Assembly (NCBI GenBank): GCA_016929795.1
Contig: JAFGIA010000360.1
Span: forward strand, 1 to 51,672
Reading direction: 5' to 3'
DNA length: 51,672 nucleotides
From: Anaerolineae bacterium
GTDB lineage: Bacteria > Chloroflexota > Anaerolineae > JAAYZQ01
Part shown: positions 1-6,423 of the stretch, in pieces
How the letters are laid out: each line of letters opens with the position of its first letter
Numbering within the stretch: the first letter of the stretch is position 1
The notes under the pieces: model-generated
Told to the model about the DNA's origin: nothing
What the model saw: only the letters and a program-made list of their open reading frames with translations
Databases searched by the model: none
Made by a program: the position numbers and the translations under genes

Positions 1-1
1 G

Positions 2-883
2 ACGGGGAGATCAAAGCTGCCCTGGATTCTGGGCGGCACCGCATTCCTCCTCTTCTTGATCATTGCCGGGCTGCTGCTGGCCATCGCTGCCGGGCGGGAT
101 GACTCGACGCCGACGCCTGCGGCTACCTTCACGCAGCAGGTGGCACAGGTGACCGAGGTGCCGGCAGCGACCGCCACGCTGGCCGGTGGAGAAACGGTGC
201 CGCCGCTACCGACTGCGGAAGCCACCGGCGTGTCACCCGCAGAGACCGTACCACCGGCCACCGACACACCTCCGGCCACCGACACCCCGCCCCCTACTGC
301 GGAGCCACCCACCGATACGGCAACGTCCACCCCCGAGCCACCAACGGACACACCAACAGTCACCCCCACGCCGACCTGTTCGATCGGAGTGGCTGCGGAG
401 CTGCAAGGGGGGTGGAGTCGCGAACGCCTCGGCTGCCCCACGGCCGGCGCGAGCATTACCTGGGCAGCATGGGAGCCATTCGAGCACGGGCAGATGGTGT
501 GGCGCCAGGACGTCGACAGGGTGTTCGTGTTGGTGCAGACGGCTTCCGGGCCTGCGGGGGGCAACTGGCAGACGATCCTCGACAAGTGGGACGGGACCGA
601 GGAGAGCATAGGCATCTCGCCGCCGCCTGGCTTGGTCGAGCCAGTGCGTGGCTTTGGCTGGGTATGGCGCGAGTTCATGAACGGCCCCTCAGGCCCCTTG
701 GGCTGGGCCAGGACCGACGAAAAGGGCTTCTGCGCCAAGGTGCAGCCGTTCGAGCGGGGCATGCTGCTGCATAGCAACACCGTCGAGTTTTGCGAAGCTG
801 GCCTGTTCAACTGGGCGCGGGACCCGTCGTTCTCGCCTCTCTTCCTGGCTCTATATGATGATGGGACATGGCGGCAGTATTAA
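2..883 (+). CDS. Membrane-anchored surface protein, N-terminus outside window
   Basis: The reading frame is open to the left edge, so the true start lies outside the window and only the last ~293 codons are visible. A hydrophobic segment (about 18 residues around positions 30-95) looks like a transmembrane anchor. A Thr/Pro-rich linker of TPPPT/TDTP type follows, then a ~170-residue C-terminal domain with a RLGCP motif and aromatic residues (WAAWEPFEHGQMVW). This architecture is common in Chloroflexota envelope proteins, where the Thr/Pro linker probably spans the wall and may be glycosylated (inference). It ends in TAA at 881-883. I do not recognise the C-terminal domain by name and cannot assign a function. 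Confidence 0.7.
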   Translation, partial: TGRSKLPWILGGTAFLLFLIIAGLLLAIAAGRDDSTPTPAATFTQQVAQVTEVPAATATLAGGETVPPLPTAEATGVSPAETVPPATDTPPATDTPPPTAEPPTDTATSTPEPPTDTPTVTPTPTCSIGVAAELQGGWSRERLGCPTAGASITWAAWEPFEHGQMVWRQDVDRVFVLVQTASGPAGGNWQTILDKWDGTEESIGISPPPGLVEPVRGFGWVWREFMNGPSGPLGWARTDEKGFCAKVQPFERGMLLHSNTVEFCEAGLFNWARDPSFSPLFLALYDDGTWRQY

Positions 884-957
884 CAGCCGGCGCCAGGATT
901 GCCCCCTCTGCCCCCGTCATGGCGAGTTGATCCATGGAGCCGGGGCCGCATCGCGAA

Positions 958-1015
958 TTGTGTGTAAATTGGCTGGCCCGGGGCGCGGAGACCGCGCCCC
1001 TACGAAATTACACAA
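958..1015. repeat. Nested palindromic intergenic repeat
   Basis: A perfect 9-bp stem (GGGGCGCGG at 980-988, CCGCGCCCC at 992-1000, loop AGA) sits inside an outer inverted repeat (TTGTGTAA at 958-965 and TTACACAA at 1008-1015). Each arm is perfect. Such GC-rich palindromes are usually dispersed REP-like elements. It could also act as a terminator for the upstream gene, but no T-run follows. Confidence 0.6.
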
Positions 1016-1054
1016 CTTTCGGCATAGCGCCTGCGCCGGCGCCACTCAGCCTGT

Positions 1055-1177
1055 AAGAAACTGTCATTGCGAGCGAGCGCTAGCGAGCGAAGCAATCCCC
1101 CCCTTGGATCACGTGCCCCAACGACGGGCCTGGGAGATTGGGCGCGAACGACTGCGCCCTCGCAGTGACAGTTTCTT
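1055..1177. repeat. Imperfect long inverted repeat, MITE/REP-like
   Basis: A 19-nt arm (1055-1073, AAGAAACTGTCATTGCGAG) and its near-exact reverse complement (1159-1177, one mismatch) flank ~85 bp. The interior has GCGAGCGAGCGCTAGCGAGC-type tandem bases and a GCGAAGCAATCCCC motif that partly recurs at 1183-1200. It resembles the TCATTGCGAG...GAAGCAATC family of dispersed elements found in several bacterial genomes. With the palindrome at 958-1015 it accounts for most of the 884-1206 gap; no gene is seen there. Confidence 0.6.
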
Positions 1178-1206
1178 GGTAGCGAAGCAAATCAATCCCC
1201 AAGCAA

Positions 1207-1728
1207 CTAGAGCCTGACGGTCGTCTCCTGGCGCCGGCCGTCGCGAACGTAGGTAAGCGCCACGTCTCTCCCCTCTGGCACCTGCGACAGGAGGCGGTGG
1301 AGGTCGTCGGCGAGGATGATCGGCTGCCCGCCGAGGCGCACGACGACATCGCCGGCGCGCAGGCCGGCACGGTCGGCCGGTGTGCCGGGCCGCACGCGGC
1401 CCACGTAAGCCCCGGATGCCGGGATGCCGGGATGCCGGGATGCCTGTGATTCGGCGTCGGCGACGGCGGCGCCGAGTTTGGGCCGCGCCTGGGCTTTGGC
1501 CTGCTGCAAGAGCTGCATCAAGCGCGGCTGGTCGAACCCGACGACGATCTCGCCATTGACCTTGATCTGTGGCACTCCTTGCTGGCCTGAGGCCTGGATC
1601 ATCTCCATGGCCGCCTGCCGGTCGGCGGCGACGTTCTTTTCGACGAACGGAACCCCCTGGCGTGAAAGAAACTCTTTCACCTGGTAGCAGTAGGGTCAGG
1701 TCGGCGTGGTATAAACGATGACGTCCAT
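1207..1728 (-). CDS. Selenocysteine glutaredoxin-PDZ fusion protein
   Basis: The ATG at 1728 follows an AGAGGAG ribosome site and gives a 173-residue protein if the in-frame TGA at 1698-1696 (codon 11) is read as selenocysteine. Residues 1-~80 form a glutaredoxin fold: a VIVYTTPT strand, then U11-P-Y-C14 in place of the usual CPYC, the GVPQIKVNGE cis-Pro loop, and a GFDQPRLMQLL helix. Residues ~97-173 form a PDZ domain (GAYVGRV, GTPADRAGLRAGDVVVRLGG). Without recoding, the protein loses its active-site strand and begins at the helix. The gene lies 24 nt behind the disulfide oxidoreductase gene, in an operon. The likely role is a selenol-dependent thiol-disulfide or persulfide reductase, with the PDZ part choosing a partner (inference). 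The linker DNA holds tandem GGCATCCC copies. Confidence 0.82.
1662..1680 (-). promoter_or_regulatory. Putative bacterial SECIS hairpin, glutaredoxin gene
   Basis: On the minus strand, 15 nt after the in-frame TGA (1698-1696), there is a perfect 7-bp stem GTGAAAG/CTTTCAC with the 5-nt loop AGTTT. The loop starts 23 nt after the TGA and has G at its second position. This meets the known bacterial SECIS pattern: a hairpin right after UGA, apical loop about 16-37 nt downstream, and G among the first two loop bases. Function is inferred. Confidence 0.65.
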
Positions 1729-1752
1729 CTACTCCTCTGTGATCTCGGCGTC

Positions 1753-2502
1753 CTACTCCTCGTCATCCAGCTCCTGATCACTGGCGACACGGTCGTGCAC
1801 GTGCTGATGGGATGCGGGGGCGTGGGCGGGCGGCGGTGCCTCTTTGCCGACTGCTTCCAGGAGCTTGGCCAGTATCATCGGCTCGGGCACGGCACCCTCC
1901 TGGTGCACCCCCTCGTTGATCACGGTGCGCGGCACGCCATAGACTGAGTACTTGTTGGCGAGGTGTGGAAACTCGATCGCCTCCACCATGTCGGCGGTGA
2001 TATAGTCGCTCTCGAGGGCAAACTTGTGGGCCAGGCGCACGGCCTGGGGGCAATACGGTCAGGTGGGAGTGATGAACACCTGGAAGTGGACCGGCTGTTT
2101 GATCCCGGCCACAGCGTCCTTGCTCCGTTGCTGCAGGCCCGACTCGCCCTTGGAGACGTCCAAGATGTCCTCAATGATGCTGGTAAACTCGTAGCCTGAC
2201 GGGATGCCGTAGAATCGGATCCCATAATCCTTTTCGCCGCCATTCTCCACACGGACGATGGCAATGGCGGGGATCTTGTCGATGCCGTACGAATCGGCAA
2301 CCTCTTTGTCGGTGACAAAGTTATAGATCTCGGCAGTCACCTTGTCCGACAGGCCGGCGATCTCTTGGACGATCTGGCGTGTCTCGCCGCAGTACTGGCA
2401 CTCGACGGTCTGGGTGAACATGACGAGCTTGACCGGGGCGTCGAGCTGGGCGTCAAACTCCTCGCGCAGTTGCGCTGCGTCTTTGTCTGAAATGAGTGGC
2501 AT
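1753..2502 (-). CDS. Protein disulfide oxidoreductase, selenoprotein
   Basis: The ATG at 2502 follows AAGGAGG and gives 249 residues if the in-frame TGA at 2061-2059 (codon 148) is selenocysteine. The protein has two tandem thioredoxin/glutaredoxin folds, as in the PDO (glutaredoxin-like domain protein) family. The first carries C35-Q-Y-C38 and the DKIPAIAIV cis-Pro loop. The second carries U148-P-Y-C151 after FITPT and the YGVPRTVI cis-Pro loop. Family members normally have CxxC in the second domain, so the single stop replaces exactly the nucleophilic Cys. The C-terminal ~30 residues are a Pro/His-rich then acidic tail. PDOs are cytosolic dithiol-disulfide exchangers that work with thioredoxin reductase. 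The gene has its own promoter at 2599-2627 and is followed by the Grx-PDZ gene. A stop-respecting caller would report two fragments. Confidence 0.87.
2031..2047 (-). promoter_or_regulatory. Putative bacterial SECIS hairpin, PDO gene
   Basis: After the TGA at 2061-2059, 11 nt of sequence is followed by a perfect 6-bp stem CCAGGC/GCCTGG with loop CGTGC. The loop starts 18 nt after the TGA and has G at its second position, matching the bacterial SECIS pattern. The hairpin lies within the coding sequence. Confidence 0.65.
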
Positions 2503-2598
2503 ATTGACCCTCCTTGTGTAGTTGCTTTTCGCGTGAACAGAGGTAGGCGTCGGCTCTGGCGCATTCGAGGCGCGCGCGCCGTGGCCAGCTCCATGATC

Positions 2599-2627
2599 AG
2601 TGTAACAAAGAGCGCGAGATTTGTCAA
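2599..2627 (-). promoter_or_regulatory. Sigma70 promoter for PDO and Grx-PDZ genes
   Basis: On the minus strand TTGACA (2627-2622) and TACACT (2604-2599) are separated by exactly 17 nt. The -35 box overlaps the TGA stop of the upstream YuzD-like gene. This gives the PDO-glutaredoxin pair an internal promoter with a leader of about 90 nt. Confidence 0.6.
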
Positions 2628-3001
2628 CTCGGCGTGGGCGCGGTCTGCTGCACAGTGTCCGGCTCGGCAGCCAACGCCGCCTCCACGAGGGGGAGGATAC
2701 GAAAATAGTGCGCCGAACCGGCCAGGCGAAGCTGCCCATTGATCGCAACCAGGGGAAAGGCAAAATCCCGCTCCTCGGCCAGGAGGAGCAGGTCACCAAA
2801 GCGCTCCCGCGCTCCATCGTCGGCGAGCTCGATGTACTCGACGCGAACAGCCTCGCCAAACCTCATCTGCAAGTAGTACTGGGTAATGTGCGTGGTCTCC
2901 TCCGAAGACCTCGCGGGTCCTCAGCCGCCAGGGCTGCACGCCTCCATGCGGCGATGGCCAAAAACGGTAACGGTTACGCGCGGTCCAGTTAATGCATTCA
3001 T
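2624..3001 (-). CDS. YuzD-like thioredoxin-fold selenoprotein
   Basis: The ATG at 3001 follows AGGAGA at 5-nt spacing and gives 125 residues with the in-frame TGA at 2923-2921 (codon 27) read as selenocysteine. The N-terminus (VTVTVFG) is a first beta strand. It is followed by A-C22-S-P-G-G-U27, a CxxxxU redox motif, then a long helix, a VEYIEL strand, and FPLVAINGQLRLAG, a cis-Pro-type strand pair. The order and length resemble the YuzD/DUF1462 disulfide-oxidoreductase-like family. That assignment is from memory and moderate. The gene begins 20 nt after the CoA-binding gene ends, so they are co-transcribed. It terminates in a second TGA (2626-2624), so the same codon serves as Sec and as stop within one short gene. 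A start at the TTG at 2872 would remove both redox residues and has no ribosome site. Confidence 0.72.
2894..2910 (-). promoter_or_regulatory. Putative bacterial SECIS hairpin, YuzD-like gene
   Basis: Ten nt after the TGA (2923-2921) the minus strand has GGTCTTC, loop GGA, GGAGACC. This is a 7-bp stem with one G-U pair. The loop begins 18 nt after the TGA and opens with G, again the bacterial SECIS pattern. The spacing is almost the same as in the PDO gene. Confidence 0.62.
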
Positions 3002-3021
3002 GCTGTCTCCTGCCTGTCTCT

Positions 3022-3429
3022 TTAACTCCATTGCTTGCGCCGAATCATGGCGCATGCATCATGGACCACGGCAATGCTGTGCTCGTGGCAGTACTCAATC
3101 GCCTCTTGCGACTCGGCGCCAGGCTGCATCCAGACGCGATCGAGATCGAGCGCATCCATCTCGCGTACGATCTGCTCGGTAATTCGTGGGGGCACGACGA
3201 CGTCGACGACCTCAGGCCGTTCAGGCAGGTCCGCCAGGGTGGGGTAGACCTGGATGCCGTCGAGCTCATTCTCATTCGGATTGACGGGATAGACGGTGTA
3301 GCCGGCGTCACGTAGAGAGTAAAAGACACGGTTGCCATACTTGTCTGGATCGCGGCTGACGCCGACAACGGCCCACACACGCCGATTGAGAAAATCGCCA
3401 ATCAACTGCTCTCTGTCTAGTGCGTTCAT
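3022..3429 (-). CDS. CoA-binding (YccU-type Rossmann) protein
   Basis: 135 residues from the ATG at 3429, preceded by GGGAGG. This is a stand-alone CoA_binding Rossmann domain: VWAVVGVSRDPDKYGNRV near residues 18-35 is the nucleotide loop. VYPVNPNENELDGI follows, then VVVPPRITEQIV, then a conserved C-terminal DACAMIRR with the family's reactive cysteine. The family resembles the CoA-binding part of succinyl-CoA synthetase and binds CoA; its exact role is unsettled. Here it is the first gene of the operon that continues into three selenocysteine redox proteins, which suggests a link with CoA thiol, disulfide or persulfide chemistry (inference). Confidence 0.85.
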   Translation of the reverse strand: MNALDREQLIGDFLNRRVWAVVGVSRDPDKYGNRVFYSLRDAGYTVYPVNPNENELDGIQVYPTLADLPERPEVVDVVVPPRITEQIVREMDALDLDRVWMQPGAESQEAIEYCHEHSIAVVHDACAMIRRKQWS

Positions 3430-3452
3430 GCAAGCCTCCCTATCTTGGTGCA

Positions 3453-3467
3453 TACCCCCTGGGGGTA
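3453..3467. promoter_or_regulatory. CsoR/CstR-like operator palindrome
   Basis: TACCCCCTGGGGGTA is a perfect palindrome with 7-nt arms around a central T. It lies about 12 nt downstream of the -10 box, so it covers roughly +5 to +20 of the transcript, a typical repressor position. Short C-run/G-run palindromes bounded by TA are typical of CsoR-family repressors (copper CsoR, persulfide CstR). No csoR-type gene is in the window, so the regulator is inferred. Confidence 0.5.
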
Positions 3468-3478
3468 CATTGGCAGGT

Positions 3479-3507
3479 ATTATATCACGCACGCGGCAGC
3501 GTGTCAA
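3479..3507 (-). promoter_or_regulatory. Consensus sigma70 promoter of selenoprotein operon
   Basis: On the minus strand TTGACA (3507-3502) and TATAAT (3484-3479) have a 17-nt spacer. Both hexamers are perfect consensus. Transcription would start near 3472, just upstream of the C-run/G-run palindrome and 40-odd nt before the CoA-binding gene. So strong a promoter with a palindrome over the start site implies tight repression. Confidence 0.75.
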
Positions 3508-3571
3508 GTTTGGCTGAAAGATTGGATGGCAGCCTGACCTTCCAGCCTTCCAGCAGACGGCCGGGCAGAAA

Positions 3572-3599
3572 TTGACAAAAGGCAAGGCTTGGGTATACT
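3572..3599 (+). promoter_or_regulatory. Sigma70 promoter of lysine catabolism operon
   Basis: TTGACA (3572-3577) and TATACT (3594-3599) are 16 nt apart. The predicted start near 3606 leaves a leader of about 115 nt before the first gene. The leader contains nothing I can identify as a riboswitch. Confidence 0.65.
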
Positions 3600-3724
3600 G
3601 GGGGCGCATCGGCAGCGTAGCCGGGCGCAGACAGTGGTGGTCATCGGCCGGTGCGCTCACACCGGCTTTTCTGGTGCCTGCGGCCCGCCACGTGCCAGGA
3701 GTTCACAAGGAGGTACGATCGGTG

Positions 3725-5056
3725 ATGGCAACGATTGGGGTTCGACGTGAGGACAAGAGCGAGTGGGAGCGACGCGTGCCGGTTACACCCCAGGACGCTG
3801 CTGACCTGCAGCGAGAAGGGGTGCAGGTCATCATCCAGAGCTCGGATACGCGTGCGTATCGAGACGCCGAGTTTGCAGAGGCAGGCATCACTGTCAGCAG
3901 TGACCTGAAAGAGGCCCCTGTGATCCTGGGCATCAAAGAGATTCCCCTGAAGGTTCTCGAGCCAGGCAAAACGTATATCTTTTTCGCACACGTGATCAAG
4001 GGCCAGCCCTACAATATGCCGATGCTGCGGCGCTTGCTCGACCTCGGCTGCACGCTGATCGACTATGAGCGCGTGGTGGACGACAGAAACCGGCGCCTGA
4101 TCTTTTTCGGTTGGCATGCTGGAGTGTCAGGCATGATCGATACTCTCTGGGCGTTGGGACAGCGCCTGATGTGGGAAGGGATCTCGAGCCCCTTCGGGGC
4201 GGTTCGACAAACTCATACGTACCACGACCTGGCCGAGGTGAGAATGGCGCTGCGCGGCGTCGCCGACGCGATCCGGCAAGAAGGACTGCCCAGGGAGCTG
4301 GCACCTCTCGTGTTTGGGTTCGCCGGCTATGGCAACGTGTCACGCGGCGCACAAGAGGTGCTCGATCTGCTACCCATCGTCGAGATCGCGCCCGAGGAGC
4401 TGGCCGGGCTGGTCACTGGTACCGAGGATTCTTGCCACTGTGTGTACAAGGTCGTGTTCAAAGAAGAGCACATGGTCAGCCCCAAATCGCCCCGGGATGT
4501 CTTTGTCCTGCAAGACTATTACGATCATCCCGAAAAATATGATGGAGTGTTTGAAAAGTACCTCCCCTATCTGACCGTGTTGGTGAATGCCATCTTTTGG
4601 ACGCCGGATTATCCTCGCCTAGTGTCGAAAGAAGGGCTCAAGCGCCTCTTTGCAGAAGCGGCGCGACCGCGCCTGCGCGTGATCGGCGACATTAGCTGCG
4701 ATGTGGAAGGGGCGATCGAGGTCACGCTCAAATCGACAGAGCCAGGGAACCCGATCTACGTGTACGACCCTGCCACGGAGCGGGTGCAAGATGGATCGGC
4801 CGGGCCCGGCGTGGTGATCATGGCCATCGAGATCCTGCCGGCAGAGCTGCCCCGTGAATCGTCGGCCTACTTTAGCGGCGTGCTCAAGCCCTTCCTGCCC
4901 GCAATCGCGCGCTGCGATTTCAGTGTGCCCCTTGAGGCGTGTGACCTGCCACCCGCGATCAAGCGCGCGGTCATTGCCTACCGTGGCGAGCTCACACCCG
5001 ACTATCGCTACATCACCCGCTATCTCGACGCGACCCACGATGGATGGAAGACCTAA
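3725..5056 (+). CDS. Lysine-ketoglutarate reductase (LOR domain)
   Basis: 443 residues from the ATG at 3725. AAGGAGGT ends at 3714, and a GTG at 3722 is an equally possible start. The N-terminal part is an alanine dehydrogenase/PNT-type fold (IGVRRED, ERRVPVTP, then HVIKGQPYNMPMLRRLLDLG). The middle has LVFGFAGYGNVSRGAQEVLD, a Rossmann-type loop, and the C-terminal third has the GDISCDVEGAIE segment of lysine-oxoglutarate reductases. The protein matches the N-terminal half of the eukaryotic bifunctional AASS/LKR-SDH enzyme and should make saccharopine from lysine and 2-oxoglutarate with NAD(P)H. The next gene supplies the second half, supporting lysine breakdown. Ends in TAA. Confidence 0.82.
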   Translation: MATIGVRREDKSEWERRVPVTPQDAADLQREGVQVIIQSSDTRAYRDAEFAEAGITVSSDLKEAPVILGIKEIPLKVLEPGKTYIFFAHVIKGQPYNMPMLRRLLDLGCTLIDYERVVDDRNRRLIFFGWHAGVSGMIDTLWALGQRLMWEGISSPFGAVRQTHTYHDLAEVRMALRGVADAIRQEGLPRELAPLVFGFAGYGNVSRGAQEVLDLLPIVEIAPEELAGLVTGTEDSCHCVYKVVFKEEHMVSPKSPRDVFVLQDYYDHPEKYDGVFEKYLPYLTVLVNAIFWTPDYPRLVSKEGLKRLFAEAARPRLRVIGDISCDVEGAIEVTLKSTEPGNPIYVYDPATERVQDGSAGPGVVIMAIEILPAELPRESSAYFSGVLKPFLPAIARCDFSVPLEACDLPPAIKRAVIAYRGELTPDYRYITRYLDATHDGWKT

Positions 5057-5091
5057 TATCCCATACCCTTTTCCAAAGGAGTAAGTGCATC

Positions 5092-6417
5092 ATGAAAAAG
5101 GTTCTCGTACTCGGCGCCGGCCTTGTCAGCCGGCCTCACGTCCGCTACCTGTTGGATGTGCCGGAATTTGAAGTGACGGTGGCCAGCCGGACGGTAAGCA
5201 AGGCGCAAGCCCTGGTCGAAGGTCACCCGCGCGGCAAGGCGATCGCGCTGAACGTGAAGGACCAAGCCACACTGGAAGAGCTGATCAGCACTCACGATCT
5301 GTCGGTCAGCATGCTCCCCTATGCCTACCACCCGGTGGTGGCAGGGTTGTGCGTCAAGCACGGCAAGCACATGGTGACCACGTCGTATGTGAAGGACGCG
5401 ATGCGCCAGCTCGACGGCCCGGCCCGCGAGGCAGGCGCGATCCTGCTGAACGAGATCGGCGTCGACCCGGGCATTGACCACATGTCGGCGATGAAGGTGA
5501 TTCACCACGTCGAGAGGAATGGCGGGCGCATCGCCAGCTTTGTCTCGTGGTGCGGCGGGGTGCCAGCCCCAGAGGCGAACGACAACCCCTTTGGCTACAA
5601 GTTCTCGTGGAGCCCCAAGGGCGTGCTGCTGGCGGGACGCAACCCGGCGCAGTTCCAGAAAGACGGCGCGCTCGTCCAGATCCCTGGTGAAGAGCTGTTC
5701 CAGCATCATTGGCCGGTGCAGATCCCTGGCCTGGGCGAACTGGAGGGATATCCCAACCGCGACAGCCTGCCCTACCGTGAGGTGTACAACATCCATCCCA
5801 CAGAGTGGATGTTCCGCGGCACACTGCGTTACCCAGGCTGGTGCGAGACGCTGAGACGTGTCTCCTCGATGGGGCTGCTGGAAGAAACACCACTCGCCCC
5901 GCGGCCCGCGACGTATCAAGATCTGATGGCGCAGGTGCTCGACATAGAGGCCGAAACAGAACTGCCCCGTTACCTGGCCGCCATGTGGGGCATGGACGAG
6001 AACGCCAAGCCGGTCACGGATCTGGCCTGGCTCGGACTTTTTTCGGACGAGCCGGTTCCGGCCGGCGCAGAGACAGTGGTCGATGCCCTCGCCGCACTGA
6101 TGGAGCGCAAGATGGTCTACCAGCCCGGCGAGCGCGACATGCTGATCATGCAGCACGAATTCATCGCCGAGTATCCCGACCGGCGCGAAGCGATTACGGC
6201 GACCATGATCGATTACGGCATTCCACACGGCGACACGTCGATGTCGCGCACGGTCGGTCTGCCCGCCGCCATCGCCGCCCGCATGATCCTGCAGGGCGAG
6301 ATCGCCGGCATCAGCGGCGTGCACGTGCCGGTGATCCCCGAGATCTATGAGCCGGTGCTGGCCGAGCTGGAAGCGCTCGGGATTGGGCTCGACGAGCGCG
6401 TCGAGACGCTGGGGTGA
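5092..6417 (+). CDS. Saccharopine dehydrogenase (glutamate-forming)
   Basis: 441 residues; ATG at 5092 with AAAGGAG 9 nt upstream. The N-terminus KVLVLGAGLVSRPHVRYLL is the NAD(P) Rossmann loop (GxGxxxxP). VTVASRTVSKAQALV is the second strand, SMLPYAYHPVVAGLCV the third, and NEIGVDPGIDHMSAMK the characteristic saccharopine dehydrogenase motif. It would cleave saccharopine to 2-aminoadipate semialdehyde and glutamate. It lies 35 nt after the reductase gene and 6 nt before the aminotransferase gene, so the three form an operon. Stop is TGA, which shows that TGA normally terminates in this genome. Confidence 0.88.
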   Translation: MKKVLVLGAGLVSRPHVRYLLDVPEFEVTVASRTVSKAQALVEGHPRGKAIALNVKDQATLEELISTHDLSVSMLPYAYHPVVAGLCVKHGKHMVTTSYVKDAMRQLDGPAREAGAILLNEIGVDPGIDHMSAMKVIHHVERNGGRIASFVSWCGGVPAPEANDNPFGYKFSWSPKGVLLAGRNPAQFQKDGALVQIPGEELFQHHWPVQIPGLGELEGYPNRDSLPYREVYNIHPTEWMFRGTLRYPGWCETLRRVSSMGLLEETPLAPRPATYQDLMAQVLDIEAETELPRYLAAMWGMDENAKPVTDLAWLGLFSDEPVPAGAETVVDALAALMERKMVYQPGERDMLIMQHEFIAEYPDRREAITATMIDYGIPHGDTSMSRTVGLPAAIAARMILQGEIAGISGVHVPVIPEIYEPVLAELEALGIGLDERVETLG

Positions 6418-6423
6418 AGGTCC

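Noticed and set aside
884..1206. tRNA or small RNA gene in the 5' gap
   Set aside because: Only palindromic repeats are visible; no cloverleaf with T-loop GTTCGA-type sequence was found.
1207..3001. A genetic code in which TGA is sense (Gly or Trp)
   Set aside because: TGA ends many full-length conserved genes here (mutS, saccharopine dehydrogenase, sigma factor, DUF58, pstS). Trp or Gly at the active-site Cys position would also make no sense.
1207..3001. Ordinary pseudogenes with nonsense mutations
   Set aside because: Each gene has only one stop, no frameshift, good ribosome sites and intact domains. All three stops fall on the redox-active position and are followed by hairpins.
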